64,000 nt of DNA, taken from Chlorophyllum brunneum (lineage: Eukaryota > Basidiomycota > Agaricomycetes > Agaricales > Agaricaceae). This document shows positions 23,945 through 37,408 of the stretch, in pieces (position 1 is the first letter of the stretch; each line of letters opens with the position of its first letter). The notes beneath the pieces were generated by a model, which worked only from the letters and a program-made list of their open reading frames with translations, was not told the origin of the DNA and did no database searches. Location of the stretch: assembly GCA_963576785.1 (NCBI GenBank), contig OY756147.1, forward strand, positions 2,046,001 to 2,110,000, read 5' to 3'. The position numbers and the translations under genes were made by a program.

Positions 23945-25137
23945 CTAATCAAAATTAACACCCTTTGTCACATCCTTCCACTCATCCAACACATTCAACA
24001 TAATCTCACATTTAGTCCTAACCACATTCTCCGCATCATCACCAAGAATCAAATACTTTGGCCATTTTCGACCTTTCGCCACTCCCTCACCTCTAACAAT
24101 ATCGGCAAGAGCTTGCATCGCCTTCTCAGGATCTCCACGTTCCTTTCCTGGTACTTTAAGAAATGCTTCTTGGGCGCGTGTACGGAGGGTGTCATAGTCG
24201 CTGATTGGGTGACTAGAATTCCAACCGTGTGAGTAGATTCCTTCTGTACGGAAAGCGCCTGGTTCGACGAGGAGTGTACGGATGTTGAATGGTGCGAGCT
24301 CGGATGAAAGGTTTTCAGTGAAGGCTAACAACAGCGTAATGATCAACCTTTTAGGTTTTTTGCAAATGAAGAAGAGAGTATACCATGTATAGCGCCTTTC
24401 ATCATGGCGTAGGATCCAATACCCTACGAAAAGGAAATTAAAAACATTCAAGCTAAATAATCGAAGAAAAGTTGATAGTACTTACAGGAAACTCTGCTCT
24501 CCATGCAGATCGACTACCAACAGTGACGATCGTCCCAGATCTTTGCGCACGCATGTAAGGCAAGACTGCAAATGTAGTCTTAACAGTGCCCATAACATTC
24601 TCATCAATGAGTTTCTGTACGTCGGATAATCTGGTCCAATGTCACCAACTTACAACAGTTAGATAAGAGCAACAACAAACACCTACCCAGCTTCTTCTAT
24701 CAAACCCACATATCCCCAACCTATACTTTCACACATTCATTTAAAAACTCAGTTCCCTTCCCCACATTTCCAACCCGAAACGCACCAGCATTATTCACCA
24801 AAATATCAATCCCGCCCCATACCCCAATCGCATCCTTAACAACACTTTGAACAACTTCCTCCGAATCACCCAAATCCAATCTAAACACCCTAAGCCTCTC
24901 TTTCTTCCCTTGATCATCAAGCGAGATTTCATCAACCAATTTTTGAAGTTTTGTGAGTGAACGTGCAGTAGCTAGAACTCGATCTCCACGAGAAAGAACA
25001 ATTTTCGTAAGACGATATCCGAATCCTGAAGATGTACCCGTTATGAACCAAGTTAATGGACGATTAGGTGTAGTGTCATTGGTCGACGATGGAGTGCCAT
25101 TTGTAGTATTGGTAGCGAGAGTAGTGGAATCAGCCAT
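23945..25137 (-). CDS. Short-chain dehydrogenase/reductase (SDR)
   Basis: Five exons on the minus strand: 25137-24786, 24720-24687, 24630-24486, 24423-24384 and 24324-23945. They encode 316 residues. The classical SDR pattern is present: TGTSSGFG (about residues 33-40) for NAD(P) binding, the NNAG strand motif split across intron 1, VGSRSAW carrying the catalytic serine, and YAMMK with the catalytic tyrosine and lysine. Family members oxidise or reduce alcohols and ketones in the cytosol. The substrate is not predictable. The 22-residue Ser/Thr-rich N-terminus before the fold is longer than usual. It lies on the same strand as the dihydrolipoamide dehydrogenase gene, 756 bases from it, with no sign of functional coupling. 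Confidence 0.88.
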
Positions 25138-25893
25138 CGTAAAGTGTCAGTGTCGCGGAAATGTCGGGTAACGAAGGCGGGGGAGGAGGGAGATTGGAAA
25201 GTCAAGAAAGCAGCTGTTTAAATCCAAGGAATTCAATTACCAAATGATATACGCATGGGACAGAGAAAAGAAAGGAAGTCGGCTTGTTAAGCCCACGTCC
25301 TTATGTCTTCTGTCTTGTGATCGGAACATACGAGAACGGAAAAACAGCGCATGACAAGTACATATGTCAATGCATTGATCAACTTTGCGTTTCGAGATCG
25401 CTTATCACTTGGGTTGAAGGTGTGAGTTATAGGACCTAATGTGTCCATGTATGCTGCTTTCGTTGGTCCCGAGTAGAACTTTTGAAGCTATGAGGGTATG
25501 TGTTCACGAACCTTGCACCGGGAGTTCATGAGCCGGTAAGCGAAAGTGATCACGTAGCTTGGTAAGCTTGGTATTATTAGCGCCCTAATTTACCCAGTAC
25601 TCCCTTATGGAATCGGGGTGATTTCGGCTTCGCCAAGAAGTTTTGGAGGGGTGTATATTCAGGCGCGTTGCTGTCCTGAGTGATTTGGAAGGGCCAGGGA
25701 CACCAAACTGACTCCAGAAATATTCGTTTTAGTTGAGAGGCGCGGTAGAGTGACATCCCTGGTAAACGACGAGGAGCCTTAGTTTTGATCAAAGATAGTC
25801 GTATGTCCCTCAAACGGTACCATACCCCGACATCTAACGGGAACCATGCAAGTGGGGAATCTATTACCATAGTTATTAAACAAAAAAAGATCA
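25138..25893. other. Intergenic region between SDR and dihydrolipoamide dehydrogenase
   Basis: Contains the SDR promoter and the 3' flank of the upstream minus-strand gene. No additional gene is seen. Confidence 0.6.
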
Positions 25894-27884
<1,991 letters not shown>

Positions 27885-28134
27885 GGTAGAAGGAAAGACT
27901 GAATTACCGAGCAAACGGACTGCTTTGATGCTGTCACGTGTGTATTTCGCACGCTCTTACTCGATGGGCTGACCAATCGACGATCGTTTTCAATTTCGCT
28001 ACTGTTACATTTGAATGACTAGGTTGCTAATATACATAGTTATATTTTGTGCCCAAGAGCCAAGATAGAGGATGTCAGGGAATGCCAGAACCGCGGTAAG
28101 GAGTGAGTCCGGGCTGCTTAACGCCACATCAATA

Positions 28135-28950
28135 TCAGAGGGCCATCGACAGCCCAAACATCGCTGGCCAGACGATAAACAAAAGCCTGAATCGCGCCTG
28201 TTCGAGTTGACCAGCTCGACTATGCGCAGCACCATTGTTTCTATACGGTGAACCGCCTTGATTCAAAGGGTCAGCTGTAACGGTCGACGCCGGAATCATA
28301 TCCTTTTGCGTTTGTTGTCCCTGCGTCTGGGTGATCATTGTTGTAGCAACCGATGGATTGGTGTTATTCTTCGTATTCGCCGCAAGTAAAGACTGGAGTG
28401 GGGGAATTGCCGAGTCGCCCGAAGTTGGTGAAGGTGACTTGGCCAGTATTGGATCCGAGACGATAGCAAAATTCGCCGTGTACACGCTACTCCGTAGTCC
28501 GTGAGCACGAAACATGAGGAAGCTAGGAAGAACAAATCAAAATGTTGAAGCCCGCCTTGAGCGAGTTTGGCCTACTAGAGAGTATCGTTCCGCATATCAG
28601 TCGGTATCGTCACAAGAGTCCCATACGACATCGGATTAACCCCTTGAGCCAGTGTAGCCACATATTCCTACGCATATACCATGTCATCCATCCCAACACG
28701 CCGGTTCCCCCCTTTCAAGACTTACTGCTTGAGCCGTATATAGCTTGATAGTCAAAGCCCCCAGTTCAGATACGCGTGGAGCGTGGCCGTCGTCAACCCA
28801 AGTCACAAGAGCGGAACTTCCACTAGCATAAACCGTCTTGGCTACCGGTTGTGTTGGGTAGAGAGCCGAAAGAACCCCAGAGACATTGCATAGGACCACT
28901 AGTAGAGCCACGCCAGAGAGATAGAACTTGTTTGAGTAGCCGTAAGCCAT
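28135..28950 (-). CDS. Kre9/Knh1-like GPI-anchored cell-wall protein
   Basis: Three exons on the minus strand: 28950-28726, 28667-28576 and 28522-28135. They encode 234 residues. The N-terminal hydrophobic stretch (about 10-28) is a signal peptide. The next 90 residues (YPTQPVAKTVYASGSSALVTW ... YTANFAIV) match the beta-sandwich of Ser/Thr-rich proteins of the yeast Kre9/Knh1 type, a family tied to beta-1,6-glucan and wall assembly. The rest is a Ser/Thr/Gln-rich stalk with a hydrophobic C-terminus (FRLLFIVWPAMFGLSMAL), as in a GPI-anchor signal. The protein should sit at the outer plasma membrane or wall. A decayed copy of its 3' end lies at 29177-29276. Confidence 0.75.
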
Positions 28951-29176
28951 TAGTCGTGATGATGAGATAGATACCGCCTGCGGGTAAGGATAGATCGTAG
29001 GAGCTGAGGCGGTGGAAGGTGAATGAGGTTCTTGGACTTATGTAAGCCCTGCACTTTTCGATCTCAACCACCAATAATTCGGTTTGATTCTATATTATGT
29101 TCGTGCAGGGAAAAAAAGCGGCGTCGGACACCCTTTGATCAAGTAGATCAGATACACCGAACAGTCCAGCGCCACT

Positions 29177-29276
29177 TCAAGGTTCGAAGAAGATAAAGGG
29201 TACAACAATAAACGAACATTCGAAGCATGTTTCTTTGAGTTGACCAGCCCGACTACACACAACGCCATAGATACAC
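29177..29276 (-). pseudogene. Decayed 3' fragment of a second Kre9-like gene
   Basis: Read on the minus strand, this stretch gives CSRAGQLKETCFECSFIVV and then a stop. That parallels HSRAGQLEQARFRLLFIVW at the end of the intact Kre9-like gene, and the nucleotide match begins in the same codon context (GT-AGTCGGGCTGGTCAACTC). No upstream coding part is seen, so this is a remnant of a tandem duplicate. Confidence 0.5.
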
Positions 29277-29474
29277 GAGAAGGCGGCACGGTCTTCCGGG
29301 GGGAAGTCCATTGCTGTAGTCCATAGGCACCCCAACATCCGGGACTTTGACGTCAAAGATATTGATAACTCGCATGATTACAAGACATTAAAGAATATAA
29401 TTTCAGAGGCATAGAGAAGTGACTAGCAAAAGCAAAACTACGCGGTAGAGAGGTCTCAATAGCTAATGATCGTA

Positions 29475-31527
29475 CTAATAGAAGAAACCCTCTCTCCAAA
29501 TACGCTCCGACTCAACTCCAACCTTCCCGAGCGTCCCAATGACCACCTCTGTATAATCCTCTGGGCCACAGACGTACACATCCTTTTGTACAAGATCTGC
29601 TTTTTGGCTCTCAATATACGTAGCATCTAATCTTCCCGCATGCCAATGAAGAACAATCCCCTCCGGAACAACCAGATCGCTAGCCGGTTCGTATTGCGAA
29701 TGGAAGACATCTATAGTAAGGTGAACATTCAGATTGGATTGTGGTGTCGACGGTAGACCTGCTACGGACTCAGTTCCGTTGTAAGTCCCGAAAATGAGGG
29801 GTAGTAAAATGTTCGGTTCGCGTGTAGAGAATACGAGATGAATGTTGACATCCTCGTCTTTTGCGCTCGTTCGAAGTGAGTTAAGTATGTTGAGGAAGGG
29901 GGTGAGACCGATGCCACCAGCGAACCAGACCAGATCTCTACGGCGAGGTATATGTGGAGAAGACGGAGGTAGGATGAATTCCCCTGTAATTCCAGCGATT
30001 TTCACACTCAGACCGAGGGGTCGAGTGTCTTGAATTAACTCCGGCCTAAGCTCGAGAAGTTTCTGTGCAATGCTGAAGAACGCCGTAGTCAATGCTCCAC
30101 CAGGTTTATATCGGAGTGTGATTGAAAAATTCCGTGTGGGGCCCGAAGACGATGAAGATACAGTCCAGGTGCGTATCCGATCATCATTAACCGAGGTTGG
30201 ATTGAAAGGAGACATGTGTTGATATTCGCGGGTACCAAGCAAAGGCGAACAATCTAGGACAATAGCTTGGCCAGGCGTAATATCCAGATCTTTGGACGAT
30301 TCCCAAGTGAATGTTGCAATCTGAGCATCGTGTAGCTTGATTTTAGCAAGCGTGGCTTCGGGCCGCTGGTCATTCTCGAAGAGAGTCATAGAGGCCTCTT
30401 CAGCCAGGAGTCGTAAAGGAGGGCTATAGGGACTGGCAGTGTTGGATGTGTTGGCTCTCTGTCGTACAGGAAGAGCATCGCGCACGAAAATAAAACCAGT
30501 CGTGCGGATGAGGGTAAGTGCATTCTGGAATGGCATGATATCGTGCGCTTCGGGTCCCACGAGATTCTTGGCAGATCCAGTAAGATAGAGAATATCGCCC
30601 GTTGCAAAATTGACAAACGTCAAGGATGCCAAGGGCGTGCACTCAATATTCCCTAAGGAAGTCATGAGACGGTTACCTGGAAAGGGCCAGTTAGGGCAAT
30701 TAGTATCAATAAAGGTAGAGAGTTGCTTTTGGCGTACCAGAGAAATCCGGTAGTACTACTGTTCGACCATCTTTTCGTACACGAACGAATCCCGGTAGCC
30801 CACCTCGGTGATTCATCCCGACATGTGATGGGTACTTTTCCTCATTATCGGGGGTCGCAACATATGATGTACCAAGGAACACAGTGTCGCAGGAAAGTAT
30901 AAAGTTGATAACATCGTCTGGTAGTCTGTCTTCGACGGAAAAGGAACGCTGGTCGTGTATGACGTTCGAATGGCGTTCTGTCCGAGGCTCAAGATCACGA
31001 ACATTGATGTATTTGGGACAATTACTATATCTTTCGTGAGAACTAAATATATGGAGGTAGGATGTGGAGCCGTACCCAATAGCCTCGTTAACCAGCAGTT
31101 CCATCTTCACCTCATGGCTCGACTGATTAAGCTTCGAAACCACGCCAGCAAACTTGTTCCTTCTTCGAGTTGGAAATTCAACCCCAATTCCAGCGATCAT
31201 CAAGTTCTCAACCTTGTCGAATGATCGCAAGTTCTCTGCCAGCGGATCACCGTCCCAAGTCTCCGCTTTGATCTCCAATCGGGTGTATTGTCGGCTACGC
31301 GCGAAGCCCTTCTCTCCACCTTTGCCTGCAAGGATTGATCCCCAGGGCCTACCCCGGTCATCGAGGGTTGTCACAGGAATGAATGGTAGACATGTCTCAT
31401 AGAACTGGGCATGTTCAGGAGGAAGGTCTCCTTGAATTGCAGTATAATGCATCGCGACTTTGTCTGCGAAATCGAGCTTCTGGTGGATACTCCGTTCACC
31501 GGGATGCCATCCTGTGAGAGCAGACAT
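29475..31527 (-). CDS. PNPOx-like split-barrel protein fused to an FAD/NAD ferredoxin-reductase module
   Basis: Two exons on the minus strand, 31527-30738 and 30676-29475, encode 663 residues. The first 300 or so residues resemble the pyridoxamine-phosphate-oxidase-like FMN split barrel (FIPVTTLDDRGRPWGSILAG near 50, then GMNHRGGLPGFVRV). From about 390 the sequence turns into a ferredoxin-NADP reductase fold: RTWTVSSSSS in the FAD-binding barrel, FAGGIGLTPFLNIL in the NAD(P)-binding domain, and the C-terminal DVYVCGPEDY. This arrangement suggests a self-contained flavin electron-transfer enzyme. No 2Fe-2S cysteine cluster is seen at the C-terminus. The substrate and cell location are unknown, and no targeting signal is obvious. 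Confidence 0.8.
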
Positions 31528-31622
31528 GGTGAGAGGGGGTGGATTGTCGAAGTGAGGGAGAGTCCAATTCCTGCCAAGATATATGTATATTGTCCGAATT
31601 GTCAGCTGTAGTCATTGATATG

Positions 31623-31865
31623 TCAGCAGCTTGGTGAGGTGTGAAGATATCTCTGTTTTATTTGTAAGCGCAAATACTGAATATCCGAATGAAGACTGAC
31701 CTCAATTCCATCCGAAGTATAGAACACGGGTGCATGTGCGCTGTGACAAATCCCAACCGTTTTGTAAAGCACACACTTCCCACGGGCTGCTATAACCAAT
31801 CCTTCAGCTTCGGCCTTATCAACACAGAATGGTCTGTTGGCGGCCTTAGTAATCTTCGAACTCAC
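31623..31865 (-). CDS. Small uncharacterised open frame
   Basis: An 80-residue frame starting MSSKITKAANRPFCVD, with no family I recognise. A possible donor (GTCAGT) after YTSDGIE and an acceptor at + strand 31608 would splice it in frame onto codons running into the ATG of the PNPOx-FNR fusion. It may therefore be a 5' extension of that gene, a separate small gene, or chance. Support is weak. Confidence 0.2.
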   Translation of the reverse strand: MSSKITKAANRPFCVDKAEAEGLVIAARGKCVLYKTVGICHSAHAPVFYTSDGIEVSLHSDIQYLRLQIKQRYLHTSPSC

Positions 31866-32714
31866 TTATCTCCGAATTCACTAAGAAATAACAAATAGTA
31901 GGGTGTAAGGCGGATCGGAAAAGCTCACTATCAATGATGCATTGGGACAAGGCATATTTCACACTCGATTTCTTCTGAAATCGATCCACCCTCAGGCGGG
32001 CCTGAAATTACGGGCAGTTGATACGTGTTCAGCCTGGTGCAGTGCCCACCTGATAGATTCGTTTCATCACACCGACAATATCAATGCTTGCTAACTTTCT
32101 TGGGTGCAAGGGAAGTTTTGCTGGGGAAGACTTAATGTCGTCCTGAGCAGAAAACAGAAGACCTGACAATTTGCAATGTGGGGGGGGGGGTAGTATCTCG
32201 GGGAACTTTGGAAAGAATATGTGTACACAAGGTGATCAAGCCCTGCCATTGGATTCTCTGCATCTACCGAAAAAGATGTACGCAGATGGTGGATGACGGA
32301 TTGGAGTCGAGCCCTCGGGATCATCAACGTCTCACACAACAGTTGAAGCAAGGGCGAATAAACCAGACAATGGCCTCCCGGAATTCTGCTTCGGGCAGCC
32401 ATGATTCGTCAACACACCGGAATGCTTTTTTGCGAATGCCTGCAAAACTGAAGCAAATAAACAACGCCACTTATTTTCAAACTGTCAATTTGAAAGCTCC
32501 TCTTTCCAACGCTGAGTGATGATCTGTTGTGTGATGTAGTGTTCTGGACGGCTACAGATATCCACACACCCTAATAATATACGGGTCATTTCCGATGCAG
32601 ATTGTCCCACCTGCTGTGTTTGGTTATGTTTTATATTGCAGATACCGATCACAGGCTGGAATCAACCTCCACAGTCATCCCATTCCACCTCGTACTCGTA
32701 TTAAGACGCAAAAA
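31866..32714. other. Intergenic region before the F-box array
   Basis: No gene recognised. A run of ten G residues occurs near 32178. Confidence 0.5.
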
Positions 32715-34061
32715 ATGTCTGAAGCACATATTCCTCCGATCAATCAACTTTTTCCAGAGGTCCTGGCAGAAATATTGTGCCTGGTACTCTCAAAGGGTAT
32801 TCGACTGGGTAGATGGGATAGTCAACCAGGATTGCACAATGGTCCTTGGAGGCTTGCCCTCGTATGCAGGTTCTGGAGGGATGTTGTCTTCTCAACACCA
32901 CAGCTATGGACCGATATTACACTATACTCTGGTTCCGTTCAAAGTTCGAGGCTCGCCATTCGTGGTGAAGCATTGGTGGCTGTGTGGAAGCTTTGCCTCG
33001 AGAGGTCGGGAGTCCATCCTCTCTCCGTTTTTCTTGCCGCACATTCCGAAGTGGCACGATCAGTCGTTCTGTCGCTCCTGGAACCATTAGTGGAACATGT
33101 TGGGCAGTGGAAACCACGGTCTTTGGTTTTCCTATTGACCTCCTCCTAACATTTATATCCGATCCCAATATCCAGTATCCTCGCCTCCGTAGTATCCCCT
33201 CCACGGTGTGGGGCGTGCCAGCACAAAGTATATTCCATATGACATCAAGATATTTTAGGAGCTCCCTTTACTTTCATGTGCCTCCTTTCAATTGCTCCCG
33301 TTTCCTCCCCAAAGAATCAGACTTCCCTGGTCCCAAATCACTAACTTAACGGTGGACCTGTCTGCATGGAAGAGTCGTATTCTGCTTGACACCCTACAGC
33401 ATGTACAAAATCTTACCACTTTCACATTCTCCATTATCATGCCGAATTTCCACCCGAGACGCAGCTCGGCCAGGCCCTACAGTTACCTCACCTAAGCAAA
33501 CCCGTTTGGAGAATTCACAATTCCATCCTCCTCGATTTCTTTGACTCTATCATCACGCCTAATTATCCGAGTTGGAGTTGGGGAGTCCTGGCAGTTATTG
33601 GGACCCGGAAGTCATGCAGAATTTTTTGCATAGGTCAGGGTGCACGATCATGTCCATCACGTTCAATAGGACCAGTTCAGCCCCCCTCCTCAGGATCCTT
33701 CCCGACATTGTGTTTCTGAAACTGTACAAAGTCTTCTGTGATGAAGATTTGGTGCGCTTACTCACATTTGACGAGTCCGCTACTTCATGGGTTGGTCCCA
33801 GGTTAAGGAAGATTGTGATGGATACTACATTCATCGGGGAGGAAACGCGCGAGGCGTTCGTTGCTATGGTGCAGTCGCGTCTCCGGGTGGGATCCTGCTG
33901 TGGGAGTGCTTTTACGGGGACGGAGACTAGAGTCGTTGCGCCTCGAGGTTTCTCGTCGAGTTGCAAACATTCCGCCCACTGAGTTATTTGAAACATTCGA
34001 GGTGCTCCGAGAACGATTATCATCTGAGGAAATGGCACTAGTTACGTACAAGAACAGGTGA
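32715..34061 (+). pseudogene. F-box gene, frameshifted copy
   Basis: The sequence starts like its intact neighbours (MSEAHIPPINQLFPEVLAEI ... WRLALVCRFWRDVVFSTPQLW) but loses frame near 33,110. There GQWK should continue TVFGFPIDLLL, which is found in another frame. Further breaks follow near 33,300, 33,490 and 33,880. The C-terminal piece (TFEVLRERLSSEEMALVTYK) ends at 34061. No set of GT-AG introns repairs all the breaks, and the sites fall inside a region that is one exon in the paralogs. The residual similarity covers the full length, so this is a recently inactivated tandem copy. Confidence 0.75.
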
Positions 34062-34659
34062 GAGCAGTTAGAAGGGCTTGGACTGAGCAATTAATTGCCT
34101 GTGTCGACAGGAGCACCTGAGTTCGGAGGATATCTATGATCTCTGGTGCCATACCGTTGTACGGCCTCATTTGCTTCCCCAATCCGTCCGTATCTTACGA
34201 ACCGCGTTCAAGTATATTAGGAAATCCGTGTACGTTCAGATGTCACTAAGCAGAGTTCCCTTAGCTGTGGGTCTCGTCCTCCCTTAGCAGAAATTTTGAT
34301 ACGAATGCTGAAAAAGAGTTGAGATGGTAATAGCGTCTACGTATAATGTAGGGTTCTGAGTTCAAGTATAGAAAAGTCCAATGGGGGTTAAAGAAAATAC
34401 GTGAAAAAGGGAGTGTAATGAAAGCACAGTGACACGAGAATGGAATAGAGCGCTCGGAAGGAATTCTATGAAGTGGAGCCACCATTTGGGAGAGCTAATA
34501 ACGTCAGAACTAGAGAGTTCGGTCGTCGGAAGGATTGGGGATAGAGAAACGGCTGTCGGAGCCTTTCTATCATGCGGTCCCTGGTTGGATCAATCTCACG
34601 AATGAACCTGTCCCACGGACCCCTCCCTGTTTCCTCCATCTCATTCCTGCCCACAAAAA
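34062..34659. other. Intergenic region within the F-box array
   Basis: About 600 bases with no coding feature. It serves as the promoter region of the next F-box gene. Confidence 0.55.
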
Positions 34660-35838
34660 ATGTCCGAAACGCTTATTTCCCCAATCAACCAACTTTCTCC
34701 TGAGATACTGGCCGAAATATTGTGCCTAGTACCCCCCAAGGGTATCCAACTTGCTACGCGAGATGTTTACCCCTGGAAACTTGCACTTGTGTGCAGGTTC
34801 TGGAGGGATGTTGTCGTCTCGACACCACAGCTCTGGGCAGATATCACAATGGAACTCCCCCCTATTTCATATTCGCAAGTTGTTGATGCCATGATTGCGG
34901 CGTGGAAGCTTTGCCTCAAGCGGTCGAGGGACTACCCCCTCTCTATTGACCTTTGCGCATACTCGGAACAATCAATACCATTCATTCCATCATTCTTGGA
35001 ACCGTTGACTGAACGTGTTAGGCAGTGGGAACGTGTGGCATTTAGTTTTCCCATTCACCTGCTTCTACCATTCATATCCAGTCACAACATCCGGTATCCG
35101 TGTCTCCGCCACGTTAGTATCCATATTGCCAAAATTCCACCCCACATCAAAATATTGCAAATATTTCAAGACGCTCCTCTACTTTCGGGTGCTTCTTTTC
35201 GTATGTTCTCATTCCTTCCACGAATAATCAGACTTCCTTGGACCCAAATCACCGACCTAACCATGCGCTTGCGTATCGGGAGCAGCGATAACCTGCTTGA
35301 CGTCCTACAAAATACACCACATCTTACTGTTTTCACGTTCTCCGTCATGCATGTTACCCCTCTTCGCGAGACACGATCCAACCGGACCCTACAACTACCT
35401 CAACTACGGAAACTTTCTTGGGGAATCCACAATTCCGGCTTCTCTGATTTCTTCGACTCCATCAGCGCGCCCCAATTATCCGAGTTGATGTTGAAACTTC
35501 TAACGTTGCACCATATGCCTTATGACGAAAATTTGATGCGCTCACTTACATTCGATGAGTCCGCAAGTTCATGGATCTGTCCGAGGGTAAAGAGGATTGT
35601 GATGGATACCACTCCTATCCAAGAGAAACTCCATGAAGCGTTCGTCGCCATGGTGCAATCGCGTCTTCGGATTCCGGTCAATCCAGATCCGGCTGTGGGA
35701 GTTCCAGGACGGGGATGTAGATTGGAGTCATTGCACCTCAAGATTTATTCTGCAACCACATTGCAATTTGGATTGTTTGAAGCAGTCGACGCGCTTCGGG
35801 AGCGATTATTGCCTGAGGAAATGGCGCTGATTACGTAA
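34660..35838 (+). CDS. F-box protein with an internal deletion
   Basis: A single exon of 392 residues. The N-terminal F-box is intact (INQLSPEILAEILCLVPPKG ... LALVCRFWRDVVVSTPQLW, about 6-55). It should bind Skp1 in an SCF ubiquitin ligase, with the remaining leucine-rich part choosing the substrate. Compared with the 443-449 residue paralogs it lacks about 55 residues: after LSELMLKLLTLHHMP it jumps to YDENLMRSLTFDESA, losing the block with the RFL-RSRCTI motif and the LNILPDVEF strand. The frame is kept, so the product may be made. Whether the shortened recognition domain still works is unknown. Confidence 0.75.
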   Translation: MSETLISPINQLSPEILAEILCLVPPKGIQLATRDVYPWKLALVCRFWRDVVVSTPQLWADITMELPPISYSQVVDAMIAAWKLCLKRSRDYPLSIDLCAYSEQSIPFIPSFLEPLTERVRQWERVAFSFPIHLLLPFISSHNIRYPCLRHVSIHIAKIPPHIKILQIFQDAPLLSGASFRMFSFLPRIIRLPWTQITDLTMRLRIGSSDNLLDVLQNTPHLTVFTFSVMHVTPLRETRSNRTLQLPQLRKLSWGIHNSGFSDFFDSISAPQLSELMLKLLTLHHMPYDENLMRSLTFDESASSWICPRVKRIVMDTTPIQEKLHEAFVAMVQSRLRIPVNPDPAVGVPGRGCRLESLHLKIYSATTLQFGLFEAVDALRERLLPEEMALIT

Positions 35839-36070
35839 AAGGCCGGGGAGCCATAAAAAGCGGTGTTGGTGCTTCCTGCGGGACTATCTGAAACTGAAGA
35901 GGACATGCCCGATGTATCGTTGTACATCCCCACTCGGCATTCTCCTACTATGTATTCAGCTATGCTGGGAAATCCATATATCACACATTCATGGTATCAC
36001 TCAGTCATGGAATCAGCCTCGTGGACACCTTGCTTCCGCCACCACACCTCCCTCCCATACGCCGCGTAAA

Positions 36071-37408
36071 ATGTCTGAGACACCTGTCAACCAACTTCCC
36101 CCAGAAATCTTGGCAGAAATCTTTTGCCTAATACCCTCTAAGGGTATTGAACTCGTCGTACGAAATAGTTTCCCTTGGAAATTCGCACTCGTGTGTAGGT
36201 TTTGGAGGGATATTGTCTTCTCAACACCACAACTCTGGGCGAATATCAAGGTCGAACTTGATCCTGTCGGAATGTCGAAGACTGACATCCGAAGTGACGC
36301 CTTAATTGCGTCTTGGGAGCTATGCCTTGAGCGGTCGAGGAGCTATCCCCTCTCTGTTGTCCTCGGCACATGCTCGAGCAAGTCAGTGGCGTTGATCCCG
36401 CCACTTTTAAAATCACTGATGGAACATGTTGGGCAATGGAGGACAGTGGTTTTTGGTTTCCCCGTTGGCCTATTTCTACCCTTCGTGTCCGGTCACGATG
36501 TCCAGTATCCTCATCTCCGGGATGTTAGTCTTCGTGGCGGGGTGGGCACTACTATCCTGCCTGAAACAAAATTATTTCGGGGCGCTCCTTTACTTTCACG
36601 CATCTCCATTGAGAGGTTCCAGTATCCTCCTCGAGGGATTGGACTTCCTTGGACGCAAATCACTGACTTATCGATGCACATGAACGTGGGAGACGTTCGT
36701 GACCTGCTTGACGTCTTACGAAGTACATCAACACTTACCATGTTCGAGTTCTTCGCATGGTCCACTACATCCCCGCCCGACACGCGACCCAATCACATCC
36801 TTCAACTACCCCACCTACAGAAGCTTGCTTGGACAACCTATGTTTTTGACATCTCTTACTTTTTCGATTCCATCAGCATGCCCAGTTTATCCGAGTTGAT
36901 ATTCCGGTGTGAAGATAACAGTTGGAACAGAGAATCCATGCAGCGGTTTCTTTGCAGGTCGAGGTGTACCATCATATCTGTCACGCTTAGTATGGCCAAT
37001 TCGTACCTGGCATCTTCATTCCTTAACATCCTTCCCGATGTCGAGTTTATCGGGCTGTACGATGTCCCTGGCGACAATGAATTAATGCGCACACTTACCT
37101 TCGACGAGTCGGCTACTTCATGGATCTGTCCACGGTTAAAGAAAATCGTGATGAGTGCCATACACATCCAGGAAGAAGTACGTGAAGCGTTTGTCACTAT
37201 GGTGCAATCGCGAGTTCGGGTTCCGGTCAATCTGGATCCAACTGCGCGAGTGCCAGAAAGGGGGCGTAGGCTGGAGTCGTTGCAGCTCGAGATTCCTCAC
37301 TATCACGCAAACGTGCCCCAAAATGGGACTTTTGGAGCATTCAAGATACTTCAGGAGCGCTTATCACCCGAGGAAATGGCATTAGTTGTGTGCACGGAGA
37401 AGACCTAG
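36071..37408 (+). CDS. F-box protein, full-length copy
   Basis: A single-exon gene of 445 residues starting MSETPVNQLPPEILAEIFCL. The frame is open for another 53 codons upstream, but all paralogs start at this Met. The F-box occupies about residues 6-55 and includes LVCRFWRDIVFSTPQLW. The rest holds repeated hydrophobic strands typical of the leucine-rich substrate-binding part of fungal F-box proteins, with the array hallmarks LPWTQITDL, LRSTSTLTMFEF, SRCTI, LTFDESATSWICPRLKKIVM and LSPEEMALV. Predicted SCF E3 ligase adaptor. The target is unknown. Confidence 0.85.
   Translation: MSETPVNQLPPEILAEIFCLIPSKGIELVVRNSFPWKFALVCRFWRDIVFSTPQLWANIKVELDPVGMSKTDIRSDALIASWELCLERSRSYPLSVVLGTCSSKSVALIPPLLKSLMEHVGQWRTVVFGFPVGLFLPFVSGHDVQYPHLRDVSLRGGVGTTILPETKLFRGAPLLSRISIERFQYPPRGIGLPWTQITDLSMHMNVGDVRDLLDVLRSTSTLTMFEFFAWSTTSPPDTRPNHILQLPHLQKLAWTTYVFDISYFFDSISMPSLSELIFRCEDNSWNRESMQRFLCRSRCTIISVTLSMANSYLASSFLNILPDVEFIGLYDVPGDNELMRTLTFDESATSWICPRLKKIVMSAIHIQEEVREAFVTMVQSRVRVPVNLDPTARVPERGRRLESLQLEIPHYHANVPQNGTFGAFKILQERLSPEEMALVVCTEKT

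Noticed and set aside
24721..24785. Stop codon shortly after NNAG in the SDR, suggesting truncation
   Set aside because: The stop lies in a 65-base GT-AG intron. Splicing gives NNAGWGYVGLIEEAG, the normal continuation.
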